Source: Deltaproteobacteria bacterium (lineage in GTDB: Bacteria > Myxococcota > JACRCW01). Taken from it: a stretch of 46,608 bases of DNA. Shown here piece by piece: positions 6,639 through 14,488 of the stretch. The position numbers and the translations under genes are program-made. The notes beneath the pieces were generated by a model. It made no database searches. It had not been told where the DNA came from and saw only the letters and a program-made list of their open reading frames with translations. Position 1 is the stretch's first letter, and each line of letters starts with the position of its first letter. Location of the stretch: assembly GCA_016218805.1 (NCBI GenBank), contig JACRCW010000023.1, forward strand, positions 1-46,608. The letters run 5' to 3'.

Positions 6639-9056
6639 ATGAGCACCTACCAGCACTGCCAGGTCATACCCTTCACCAAGCTGACGCTGAAGGACCTCCA
6701 CGAGCTGTGCAGCCAGCGGCACTGGTCCATCACCCAGGTGGAGGCCCGGGCCATCCAGGCGCACTTCAAGAAGCTCAAGCGCGAACCCACCGACGTGGAG
6801 ATGGAGACGCTGGCGCAGACCTGGAGCGAACACTGCAAGCACAAGACGCTCACCAGCCCCATCACCTACAAGGAGCGTGACGCCGACGGGCGGACCCGGA
6901 TGCACAAGTTTGGGAACCTGCTCAAGGAGACCATCTTTGAAGCCACCCGCCGGGTGAACGCGCCGCAGTGCCTGAGCGTGTTTGAGGACAACGCGGGGGT
7001 GGTGGCGCTCAACGCCAAGTGGGCGGTGGCCTTCAAGGTGGAGACGCACAACCATCCCTCTGCGCTGGAGCCGTACGGTGGCGCCGCCACCGGCGTGGGC
7101 GGCGTCATCCGGGACATCCTGGGCGTGGGCCGCGGAGCGCACCCCATTGCCAACACGGACGTGTTCTGCGTGGGGCCGCTGGACTTTGGCGGGGAGATCC
7201 CCGCGGGCCGGTTCCACCCGCGCCGCACGCTGCGCCAGGTCACGGCCGGCGTGCGGGATTACGGCAACCGCATGGGCATCCCCACGGTGGCCGGCGCGCT
7301 GCACGTGCACCACGGCTTCCTGCACAACCCGCTGGTGTTCGCCGGGACCATTGGCCTGATGCCGCGCACCGTCATCACCAAGTCCGTGGCCCCCGGTGAC
7401 CTGGTCATTGTTCTGGGCGGGCAGACGGGGCGGGATGGGATCCACGGCGCCACCTTTTCCTCCGCCGCGCTGGATGATGCCTCCCCCACGTCCGCCGTGC
7501 AGGTGGGCAATGCGGTGGAGGAGAAGAAAGTCATGGACGTGCTGCTGGCCGCGCGCGACCAGAAGCTGTTCCGCGCGGTGACGGACTGCGGCGCGGGCGG
7601 TTTCTCCTCCGCGGTGGGCGAGCTGGGCGCGCGCATTGGTGCGGAGGTCCACCTGGAGCGCACCCCGCTCAAGCACCAGGGCATGACGCCGTGGGAGATC
7701 TGGATCAGCGAAAGCCAGGAACGCATGGTGCTGGCCGTCCCGCCCAAGAACTGGCCGCTGCTCAAGGCGCTGTGTGATGCGGAGGACGTGGAGGCGTTTG
7801 AGCTGGGCACGTTCAAGGACACCGGCCGCCTGCAGGTGTTCTTCCAGGGCGAGCGCGTAGCGGACATCACCATGAGCTTCCTGCATGACGGCCTGCCGCG
7901 CGCCATGCAGCGCGCCGAGTGGAACGCGCCCCGCCCCGCCGTGGGCCGCGTGGTGCGCCGGGCCAATGGCGCCGCGCTGCACTGGCCTGAGGCCGGCGAG
8001 AAGCTGCGCCAGCTGTTGGGCCATCCCAACACGTGTTCGCGCGCGTGGATCATCCGCCAGTATGACCACGAGGTGCAGGGCCAGACCGTCCAGAAGCCCT
8101 TCACCGGCACCCATGGCGGCCCGTCCGACGCGTCCATCCTGTGGCCCATCGTCGTCACCGGGGAGAAGGCCATTCCCGGGATCGCCGTGGCCATGGGGCT
8201 GACCGTGGGCGCGCCGGACCCGTACGTGGGCGCGGTGGAGGCGGTGGATGAAGCGCTGCGCAATCTCGCGTGTGTGGGTGCGGACACGCGCAAGGCCTCG
8301 CTGCTGGACAACTTCTGCTGGGGTGACATGCGCAACGCCAACGAGCTGGGGTCGCTCACGCGCGCGTCCATGGGCTGCCACGACGCTGCGGTGGCGCACG
8401 GCGTCCCGTTCATCTCCGGCAAGGACAGCCTGAACAACACGTACGTGGACGCCACCGGCCGCCGCCATTCCATTCCCGGCACCCTGCTCATCAGCGCCAT
8501 CTGCCCCATTGAGATGGAGCAGCGCCTCACGGCGGAGTTCAAGGCGCCTGACCACCCGGTGTTCCTGCTGGCCCCCAAGAAGCCCGGGCTGGCCAGTTCG
8601 CGCGCGGTGTTTGATGCGCTGCACTCCGCCATGGAAGCGGGCCACATCCTGGCCTGCCATGACGTCAGCGAAGGCGGCATGGCGGTCACCTGCGCGGAGA
8701 TGGCGTTTGCTTCCGGCGTGGGCCTGGAGCTCACCACCGGCAACGAGGACGACGGCGACGAGCTGCCGTTCTTTGAGGAAGGCGTGACGCGCTTCATGGT
8801 GGAGGTGGAGCCGGGCCGCGAGAAGAAGCTGCTGGGGCTGTTCAAGGACCTGCTGTGCCGCCAGGTGGGCGTGACCGTGAAGGCCGCGGTGCTGCGCGTG
8901 AAGGACAAGGGCGGCCGCGTGCTGGTGGAGGAAGGACTGGACGCGTTGCGGGAGGCGTGGTCCGCCACACTGCCGCGCGCCATGGACGGCGGCGAACCGG
9001 TGCGCGTGGGGCGGCCCCCCGTCATTGGTCTGCCGCAGGGGGAAATCTCTGCATGA
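6639..9056 (+). CDS. purL: Phosphoribosylformylglycinamidine synthase subunit PurL
   Basis: 805 residues. It converts FGAR, ATP and ammonia to FGAM in purine synthesis, with ammonia from PurQ. The signature TWSEHCKHKT is at 61-70 (His65), followed by VETHNHPSALEPYGGAATG (about 134-152) and GVGGVIRDILGVG, the AIRS-type ATP-binding fold. A second AIRS half follows, with GGPSDASILWP and HDVSEGGMAV. The length is near the small PurL type that works with separate PurQ and PurS rather than the roughly 1300-residue fused enzyme, although longer than B. subtilis PurL by about 60 residues. No PurS gene is visible in the window. The ATG at 6639 is the first that fits the family start. The last 4 nt overlap purQ. 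Confidence 0.95.
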   Translation: MSTYQHCQVIPFTKLTLKDLHELCSQRHWSITQVEARAIQAHFKKLKREPTDVEMETLAQTWSEHCKHKTLTSPITYKERDADGRTRMHKFGNLLKETIFEATRRVNAPQCLSVFEDNAGVVALNAKWAVAFKVETHNHPSALEPYGGAATGVGGVIRDILGVGRGAHPIANTDVFCVGPLDFGGEIPAGRFHPRRTLRQVTAGVRDYGNRMGIPTVAGALHVHHGFLHNPLVFAGTIGLMPRTVITKSVAPGDLVIVLGGQTGRDGIHGATFSSAALDDASPTSAVQVGNAVEEKKVMDVLLAARDQKLFRAVTDCGAGGFSSAVGELGARIGAEVHLERTPLKHQGMTPWEIWISESQERMVLAVPPKNWPLLKALCDAEDVEAFELGTFKDTGRLQVFFQGERVADITMSFLHDGLPRAMQRAEWNAPRPAVGRVVRRANGAALHWPEAGEKLRQLLGHPNTCSRAWIIRQYDHEVQGQTVQKPFTGTHGGPSDASILWPIVVTGEKAIPGIAVAMGLTVGAPDPYVGAVEAVDEALRNLACVGADTRKASLLDNFCWGDMRNANELGSLTRASMGCHDAAVAHGVPFISGKDSLNNTYVDATGRRHSIPGTLLISAICPIEMEQRLTAEFKAPDHPVFLLAPKKPGLASSRAVFDALHSAMEAGHILACHDVSEGGMAVTCAEMAFASGVGLELTTGNEDDGDELPFFEEGVTRFMVEVEPGREKKLLGLFKDLLCRQVGVTVKAAVLRVKDKGGRVLVEEGLDALREAWSATLPRAMDGGEPVRVGRPPVIGLPQGEISA

Positions 9057-9769
9057 AGGCGCGCGTGCTGGTCCTGAGGGCCGCCGGCATCAACGGCGAC
9101 CTGGAGCTGGAAGCGGCCTTCCAGTGGGTGGGCGCCCAGACCGAGCGCGTGCACATCAACGCGCTCAGCCGCGGCGACAAGAAGCTCAACGAGTTTGACG
9201 TGCTGGCCCTGCCCGGCGGGTTCTCCTACGGGGACCACATTGCCGGCGGGCGCGTGCTGGCCAACGAGGTGCGCAAGCTGCGCGGGCTCAAGGAGTTTGT
9301 CAGCCAGGGGAAGCCCGTGCTGGGCATCTGCAACGGCTTCCAGGTGCTGGTGAAGAGCGGCCTGCTGCCCGGCAATCCCGGGGATCCGCAGACCGTCAGC
9401 CTCACGTTCAACGCCTCCGGGCGCTTTGAATGCCGCTGGACCAAGGTGAAGGTGGAAGGAAAGGGCCTGTTTACCAAGGGCCTGCCTGACGTCATTGATC
9501 TCCCCGTGGCGCACGGCGAAGGGCGGTTCGTGGCGCCGGACAAGGTGCTGGATTCCATCGATTCGCAGGTGGTGTTCCGGTACGTGGACAACCCGTCCGG
9601 GGCCATGCGCGACATTGCGGGCCTTTCCAACCGCAAGGGGAACGTGCTGGGCCTGATGCCGCACCCGGAGCGCTTCCTCACGGCGCTGCACCACCCCACG
9701 CGCAAGAAGGTCCCGGACCGCGAGCTGGGCCTGCAGATCATCAAGAACTGCGTTGACCACGTGAAGTGA
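9053..9769 (+). CDS. purQ: Phosphoribosylformylglycinamidine synthase subunit PurQ
   Basis: 238 residues, a class I glutamine amidotransferase that supplies ammonia to PurL. The nucleophile is C93 in LGICNGFQVL, with H204 and E206 in MPHPERFL completing the triad; LPGGFSYGDHI is the family's N-terminal signature. The ATG overlaps the purL stop codon (ATGA), which implies translational coupling and matched amounts of the two subunits. Confidence 0.96.
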   Translation: MKARVLVLRAAGINGDLELEAAFQWVGAQTERVHINALSRGDKKLNEFDVLALPGGFSYGDHIAGGRVLANEVRKLRGLKEFVSQGKPVLGICNGFQVLVKSGLLPGNPGDPQTVSLTFNASGRFECRWTKVKVEGKGLFTKGLPDVIDLPVAHGEGRFVAPDKVLDSIDSQVVFRYVDNPSGAMRDIAGLSNRKGNVLGLMPHPERFLTALHHPTRKKVPDRELGLQIIKNCVDHVK

Positions 9770-9772
9770 CGC

Positions 9773-11203
9773 ATGTGCGGCATCGTGGGCATCACCGATC
9801 ACCGCGAAGCCGCCCGGCTGACGCACCTGGCCCTGTTCTCCCAGCAGCACCGCGGGCAGGAATCTGCGGGAATTGCGGTGGCTCAAGGGGCAGTCCTGCG
9901 CGTGCACCGCGCCATGGGCCTGGTGCAGGACGTCCTGGGCGGGCTGGATTTCACCGCATTCAAGGGGAAGGCCGCCGTGGGGCACGTGCGCTATTCCACG
10001 GCGGGCGGGTCCCTGCTGGAAAACGCGCAACCCTTGTCCATGCAGGGCGTGCGCGGCGCCGTGGCGGTGGCGCACAACGGGAACCTGGTCAACGCGGTGG
10101 AGCTGCGCCAGGCGCTGGAGCGTGACGGCGCCATCTTCCAGGGCACCACGGACACGGAGGTGATCCTCCACCTGGTGGCGCGCGCGCCGGGCACGTACGA
10201 GGAGGCCGTGGCGACGGCGCTGCAGCAGTGCCGCGGGAGTTTTTCGCTGGTGTTCCTGGTGATCTCCGAGGGACGCACCCGCATGATTGCCGTGCGCGAT
10301 CCCTGGGGGTTCCGGCCGCTGGTCGTTGGGAAGCTGGGACGCGGGATGGCGTTTGCGTCTGAGACGTGCGCGCTGGACATGATTGGCGCGCGCTTCATCC
10401 GTGAATTGGAACCCGGCGAAATGGTGGTGGCCGAGAGCGGGCGGATGTCCTCGTCACGGCCGTTCCGGGCGGAGCGCAGCGCGGCGTGCGTGTTTGAACA
10501 GGTGTACTTTGCGCGGCCGGACAGCGTGGTGTTTGGCGCCACCGTGCAGGCCGCGCGCACGGAGATGGGACGGCAGCTGGCGCAGCAGATGGCCGGCGTG
10601 AAGGCGGACGCGGTGGTGCCGGTGCCGGACAGCGGAGTGCACGCGGCGCTGGGGTTTGCGGCCGCGTCCGGGATTCCGTTCCAGATGGGGCTCATCCGCA
10701 ACCACTACGTGGGGCGCACGTTCATCCAGCCCTCCCAGGTGATGCGTGAACTGTCCGTGCGCATGAAGCTGCATCCCGTGCGCGAAGTGCTGGAGAACCG
10801 GCGCGTCGTTCTCGTCGACGATTCCATTGTGCGCGGGACCACCAGCCGCAAGATCGTCCGGTTGCTGCGCCGCTGCCGCGTGAAGGAAGTCCACCTGGCC
10901 ATCTCCAGCCCGCCCATCATTGGCCCCTGTTACTACGGGATTGACACGCCGGCGGAGGACCAGCTCATCGCCGCGAACAAGACCAACGCGGAAATCGCGA
11001 AGTTCCTGGGCGTGGAATCGCTGACGTACCTGGAGCAGGACCGGCTGTTGGGTGCGGTGCGCACCGCCGCGCGGCGGCGCCCCGCTCCGCCGGACTACTG
11101 CACGGCGTGCTTCTCGCGTGACTACCCGACGGACGTGCCCACCGTCCCGCTGGGCCGCGTGGGCCGCACCTCCCTGCCCGTCCTGGCCGGGGGCACCGCG
11201 TGA
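9773..11203 (+). CDS. purF: Amidophosphoribosyltransferase
   Basis: 476 residues; catalyses the first committed step of purine synthesis (PRPP plus glutamine to phosphoribosylamine). Cys2 is the N-terminal nucleophile of the Ntn glutaminase domain, directly after Met1, so no propeptide is needed. HNGNLVN is at 101-107. The PRPP loop VVLVDDSIVRGTT is at 345-357. C239, C386, C443 and C446 match the arrangement of the four [4Fe-4S] ligands of the Bacillus-type enzyme, suggesting an oxygen-sensitive cluster (from known family biology). It starts 3 nt after purQ stops and overlaps pyrC by 4 nt. Confidence 0.96.
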   Translation: MCGIVGITDHREAARLTHLALFSQQHRGQESAGIAVAQGAVLRVHRAMGLVQDVLGGLDFTAFKGKAAVGHVRYSTAGGSLLENAQPLSMQGVRGAVAVAHNGNLVNAVELRQALERDGAIFQGTTDTEVILHLVARAPGTYEEAVATALQQCRGSFSLVFLVISEGRTRMIAVRDPWGFRPLVVGKLGRGMAFASETCALDMIGARFIRELEPGEMVVAESGRMSSSRPFRAERSAACVFEQVYFARPDSVVFGATVQAARTEMGRQLAQQMAGVKADAVVPVPDSGVHAALGFAAASGIPFQMGLIRNHYVGRTFIQPSQVMRELSVRMKLHPVREVLENRRVVLVDDSIVRGTTSRKIVRLLRRCRVKEVHLAISSPPIIGPCYYGIDTPAEDQLIAANKTNAEIAKFLGVESLTYLEQDRLLGAVRTAARRRPAPPDYCTACFSRDYPTDVPTVPLGRVGRTSLPVLAGGTA

Positions 11204-12513
11204 CCAGGCGCCTGCTGATTGAAGGCGGACGCGTGCTGGACCCGGCGCACGGGCTGGATGCCATCTGCGATGTGCTCATTGAGGACGGCGTGGTCCGCCA
11301 GGTGGCCCCGGCGCTGCGGCCGCATCTGCCGGAATCCGGAATTGAAGTGATACGCGCGCACGGGCGGTGGGTGCTGCCGGGCATTGTGGACATGCATGTG
11401 CACCTGCGCGAGCCCGGCCGCGAAGAGGACGAGACCATTGAATCCGGCACCCGCGCCGCCGCGCTGGGCGGGGTGACCACGGTGTTGTGCATGCCCAACA
11501 CGCTGCCGCCCGTGGACAACCCGGACAAGGTGGGCTGGGTGGCCAAGCGCGCCAAGGAGACAGCGTGGGTCCGCGTGCAGGTGGCGGGCGCCGTCACCGT
11601 GAACCAGGCAGGCGAGGAACTGGCACCCCTGGGTGGGATGGCGGACGCGGGCGCCATCGCATTCACGGATGACGGGAAACCCGTGTCCACCGCGGGCTTT
11701 GCGCTGCAATGCCTGGAGCGGTCGCACGTGCACGGGACGCGGCTCATTGAACACTGCGAGGACCCGTCGCTGTCCAACGGGGGCTGCATGAACGCGGGCC
11801 CCGTGGCCACGGCGAAGGGACTCAAGGGCATCCCCAATTCATCCGAATCCGCGCTGGCGGCGCGCGATATCGAAGTATTGCGCCGGACCCGCGGAAAGCT
11901 GCACCTGGCACACATCTCCACCGCGGAGACGCTGGGACTGCTGCGCCGCGCCAAGGAGGACGGCCTGGACGTGACGGGTGAGGTCTGCCCGCACCACTTC
12001 ACGCTGGCAGACGAAGACATCCCGGAGCTGGATACGCGTTACAAGATGAACCCGCCGCTGCGCTCGCGTGCGGATGTGGAGGCGCTGCAGCGCGCCATTG
12101 CAGGCGGCCTTGTTGACGTCATTGCCACCGACCACGCGCCCCACGCGGCGGAGAAGAAGGCCAAGCCGTTTGCGGAGGCGCCGTTTGGGATCATTGGTCT
12201 GGAGACGCTGGTGCCGCTGTCCCTGTCCCTGGTGCGCGCGGGCCTGCTGACGCCGCTGCGCTGGGCGCACCTGCTGACCGCGGGACCCGCAGCGGTGCTG
12301 GGGCTGCGCGGCGCGGGAACGCTTGCGCCGGGATCGGTGGCGGACCTCGTTGTGGTGGCGCCGGACCTGGAGCACCGCATGGACCTGTTCCGCTCCAAGT
12401 CGGACAACAGCCCGTTCCGGGGGAAACTCCTGCAGGGGTTTGCCACCACCACCGTCATTGGCGGGCGCGTGGTCATGCAGGACGGGGAACTGGTGCAGCG
12501 TCCGGATCTCTGA
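11200..12513 (+). CDS. pyrC: Dihydroorotase
   Basis: 437 residues; closes carbamoyl aspartate to dihydroorotate in pyrimidine synthesis. The amidohydrolase signature DMHVHLREPG (H66, H68) and the late TDHAPH metal and catalytic motif are present, as are GKLHLAHIST and EVCPHHF. Length and motifs fit class I bacterial dihydroorotase. The GTG start overlaps the purF stop (GTGA), so the purine and pyrimidine genes are translationally linked here. Confidence 0.95.
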   Translation: MTRRLLIEGGRVLDPAHGLDAICDVLIEDGVVRQVAPALRPHLPESGIEVIRAHGRWVLPGIVDMHVHLREPGREEDETIESGTRAAALGGVTTVLCMPNTLPPVDNPDKVGWVAKRAKETAWVRVQVAGAVTVNQAGEELAPLGGMADAGAIAFTDDGKPVSTAGFALQCLERSHVHGTRLIEHCEDPSLSNGGCMNAGPVATAKGLKGIPNSSESALAARDIEVLRRTRGKLHLAHISTAETLGLLRRAKEDGLDVTGEVCPHHFTLADEDIPELDTRYKMNPPLRSRADVEALQRAIAGGLVDVIATDHAPHAAEKKAKPFAEAPFGIIGLETLVPLSLSLVRAGLLTPLRWAHLLTAGPAAVLGLRGAGTLAPGSVADLVVVAPDLEHRMDLFRSKSDNSPFRGKLLQGFATTTVIGGRVVMQDGELVQRPDL

Positions 12514-12527
12514 CATGCAATCCCCGG

Positions 12528-12696
12528 CCCACCACCCACCCCCCTCCACGACGTCGCTGCGCTCCGACTGCGGCACGCCTGCGGCCTGCCGCAAGGTCCC
12601 ATTCTCCTGCGCATGCACGCCCCTGGCGGGCATGCAGTACTGCCGCCCCCCTTGCGGGGGCGGTCGGCGACGCCAGTCGCCGGGTGGGGGGTGGGT
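12528..12696. repeat. GC-rich palindromic repeat pair inside the pyr operon
   Basis: The 214-nt gap between pyrC and pyrD contains a degenerate inverted half (CCCACCACCCACCCCCC from 12528) and a clean forward half: CCGCCCCC/GGGGGCGG at 12643-12663, a CGGCGAC/GTCGCCG hairpin at 12665-12682 and a GGTGGGGGGTGGG tail. A GCATGC-containing palindrome (about 12612-12637) sits between them, as beside the copy at 128. The element separates genes otherwise packed tightly and may modulate pyrD-pyrF expression. Confidence 0.6.
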
Positions 12697-12727
12697 GATT
12701 GATTCCCCCCTAGGCGGGGCCTGACGC

Positions 12728-13753
12728 ATGTACGCGCTGATAAAGCCGCTGTTCTTCCGCACGGACCCTGAGGACGCGCACGAGCGCATGATGCGCTTCA
12801 TCCGCACGCTGCCGTCCGTGCCGGGTGGACTGGCGCTGGTGCGCGCGGTCTACGGCGCACCCGCGCTCCCCGTTGACATCGGGGGGCTTAGGTTGCGCAA
12901 CCCCGTGGGCCTGGCGGCGGGGTTTGACAAGAACGCCGAAGCGATTCCCGCGTTGGCCGCGCTGGGGTTTGGTTTCTTGGAAGTGGGCACGCTCACGCGC
13001 CGTCCGCAGCCGGGCAACCCGCGGCCGCGCATGTTCCGCTATCCAGCGCTGGGTGCCGTGGTGAACCGGCTCGGGTTCAACAACGTGGGCGTGGAGGAGG
13101 CAGCAAGAACGCTTGAACGGGTGGAAAGGCCGGGAATTCCCATCGGCATCAACGTCGGGAAGAACGCCACCACGTCGCTGGAGGACGCGCCGGCGGAATA
13201 CGCGGAGTGCATCCGGATCCTGCTGCCGTACGGCGACTATTTCACGCTCAACATTTCCAGTCCCAACACGCAGGACCTCCGCAAGCTGCACGAGAACGAC
13301 CGGCTCCAAGCGCTCTTTGACGCGGTGCTGCCCGTGATGGGCGGGAAGAAGCCGCTGTTCCTCAAGCTATCGCCCGACGCGGAGCCGGCGGACCTGGAGA
13401 ACGCTGCGCGCATGGCGGCGGACCGGGGCGTGGGGCTCATCTGCACCAACACCACGGTGGACCGGACCGGGCTGGAGACGCTGGAAAAGGGCGGATTGTC
13501 TGGTGCCCCGCTCACGCGCCGCAGCACGGAAACGCTCAAGCGGGTGCTCGCCGCCGTGGACGGGCGGGTGCCGGTCATTGGCGTAGGCGGCATCATGTCC
13601 CCCGCGGATGCGCTGGAGAAGATGAACGCGGGCGCGGCGGCGGTGCAGGTGTACACGGGGCTCATCTACCGGGGGCCGGGGTTCGTGCGGGAACTGGTGA
13701 ACGCCCTGGGCAAGGAGGACGGATGGCGGAAGTCATCGTCGCGCTTGATGTGA
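12728..13753 (+). CDS. pyrD: Dihydroorotate dehydrogenase (quinone), class 2
   Basis: 341 residues; oxidises dihydroorotate to orotate with FMN and passes electrons to the quinone pool at the inner membrane. The amphipathic N-terminus (MYALIKPLFFRTDPEDAHER) is typical of class 2 enzymes. NPVGLAAGFDKNAE (58-71), VNRLGFNN (112-119) and NISSPNT (175-181, with S178 as the expected catalytic serine) are all present. The C-terminal phosphate-binding part is seen in VIGVGGIMSPADALEKMNAGA. The start follows the repeat closely and the Shine-Dalgarno is weak. The 3' end overlaps pyrF by 31 nt. Confidence 0.95.
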   Translation: MYALIKPLFFRTDPEDAHERMMRFIRTLPSVPGGLALVRAVYGAPALPVDIGGLRLRNPVGLAAGFDKNAEAIPALAALGFGFLEVGTLTRRPQPGNPRPRMFRYPALGAVVNRLGFNNVGVEEAARTLERVERPGIPIGINVGKNATTSLEDAPAEYAECIRILLPYGDYFTLNISSPNTQDLRKLHENDRLQALFDAVLPVMGGKKPLFLKLSPDAEPADLENAARMAADRGVGLICTNTTVDRTGLETLEKGGLSGAPLTRRSTETLKRVLAAVDGRVPVIGVGGIMSPADALEKMNAGAAAVQVYTGLIYRGPGFVRELVNALGKEDGWRKSSSRLM

Positions 13754-14394
13754 GCAGCGTGGAAGAAGCGGAGAAACTGGTCACGCAGCTTTCACCGGTC
13801 ATTCACTTCTACAAGGTGGGGCTGCAGTTGTTCATTGCACACCACGCGCGCGCGGTGGAGGCCGTGCGCCGCCACGGTGGCGACGTGTTCCTGGACCTGA
13901 AACTGCACGATATCCCCCAGACCGTGGCCAACGCGGTGAAAGAGACCGCGCGCCTGGGCGTGCACAGCGTGTCGTTCCACCTCTCCGGCGGCCGCGCGAT
14001 GATTGAAGCCGCCGCCGCGGTGCCGGGACGTCCCAAACTGTGGGGCGTGTCCGTGCTCACCAGCATGACGGATGAAGACCTGCGCGTGCTGGGCGGACGG
14101 ACGACGTCGACCCTGGTGCCGGACCTGGCGCGGATGGGCGCGGCCGCGGGCATGGACGGGCTGGTCTGCTCGGGGCACGAACTCCCGCTGCTGGACGGGA
14201 TCACACCGCGTCCGGTGCGGGTGGTGCCCGGCATCCGCGGTCCGGACGACGCCGTGGGTGACCAGAAACGCGTGATGACACCCGCTGAAGCGGCGGCCCG
14301 GGGCGCGGATTTCCTCGTTGTCGGGCGGCCCATCACGCACGCAAAGGACCCGCGGGCCGCGGCGGAACGGATCGTCGCTGACGCCGCTCGCTGA
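13723..14394 (+). CDS. pyrF: Orotidine 5'-phosphate decarboxylase
   Basis: 223 residues; converts OMP to UMP. The DLKLHDIP motif (58-65) supplies the catalytic Asp-x-Lys-x-x-Asp residues D58, K60 and D63, and VVPGIRGP and LVVGRPIT form the phosphate-binding end of the barrel. AGGAGG lies 4 nt before the ATG at 13723, supporting this start although it lies inside pyrD. It is the last gene of the pur-pyr run. pyrB, pyrE and carAB are not in the window. Confidence 0.95.
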   Translation: MAEVIVALDVSSVEEAEKLVTQLSPVIHFYKVGLQLFIAHHARAVEAVRRHGGDVFLDLKLHDIPQTVANAVKETARLGVHSVSFHLSGGRAMIEAAAAVPGRPKLWGVSVLTSMTDEDLRVLGGRTTSTLVPDLARMGAAAGMDGLVCSGHELPLLDGITPRPVRVVPGIRGPDDAVGDQKRVMTPAEAAARGADFLVVGRPITHAKDPRAAAERIVADAAR

Positions 14395-14488
14395 GGGCGT
14401 ATCCCCGCCCGACTGACGCCGTTGCGCCGCGGCGCGCGACCGTTACCTCACGCACTTCATTCCACTGGGGGCAGTTGGGGAGTGCAGG

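Noticed and set aside
7259..10171. A 970-codon open frame on the minus strand across purL, purQ and purF
   Set aside because: Its translation is low-complexity His/Arg/Pro-rich text mirroring the sense codons, while the plus strand encodes three enzymes with full catalytic motifs. It is a GC-driven shadow.
14395..14488. tRNA or small RNA between pyrF and the ZU5 lipoprotein
   Set aside because: A GCGCCGCGGCGC palindrome is present at 14424-14435, but there is no cloverleaf or loop; it is too symmetric to fold as a useful hairpin.
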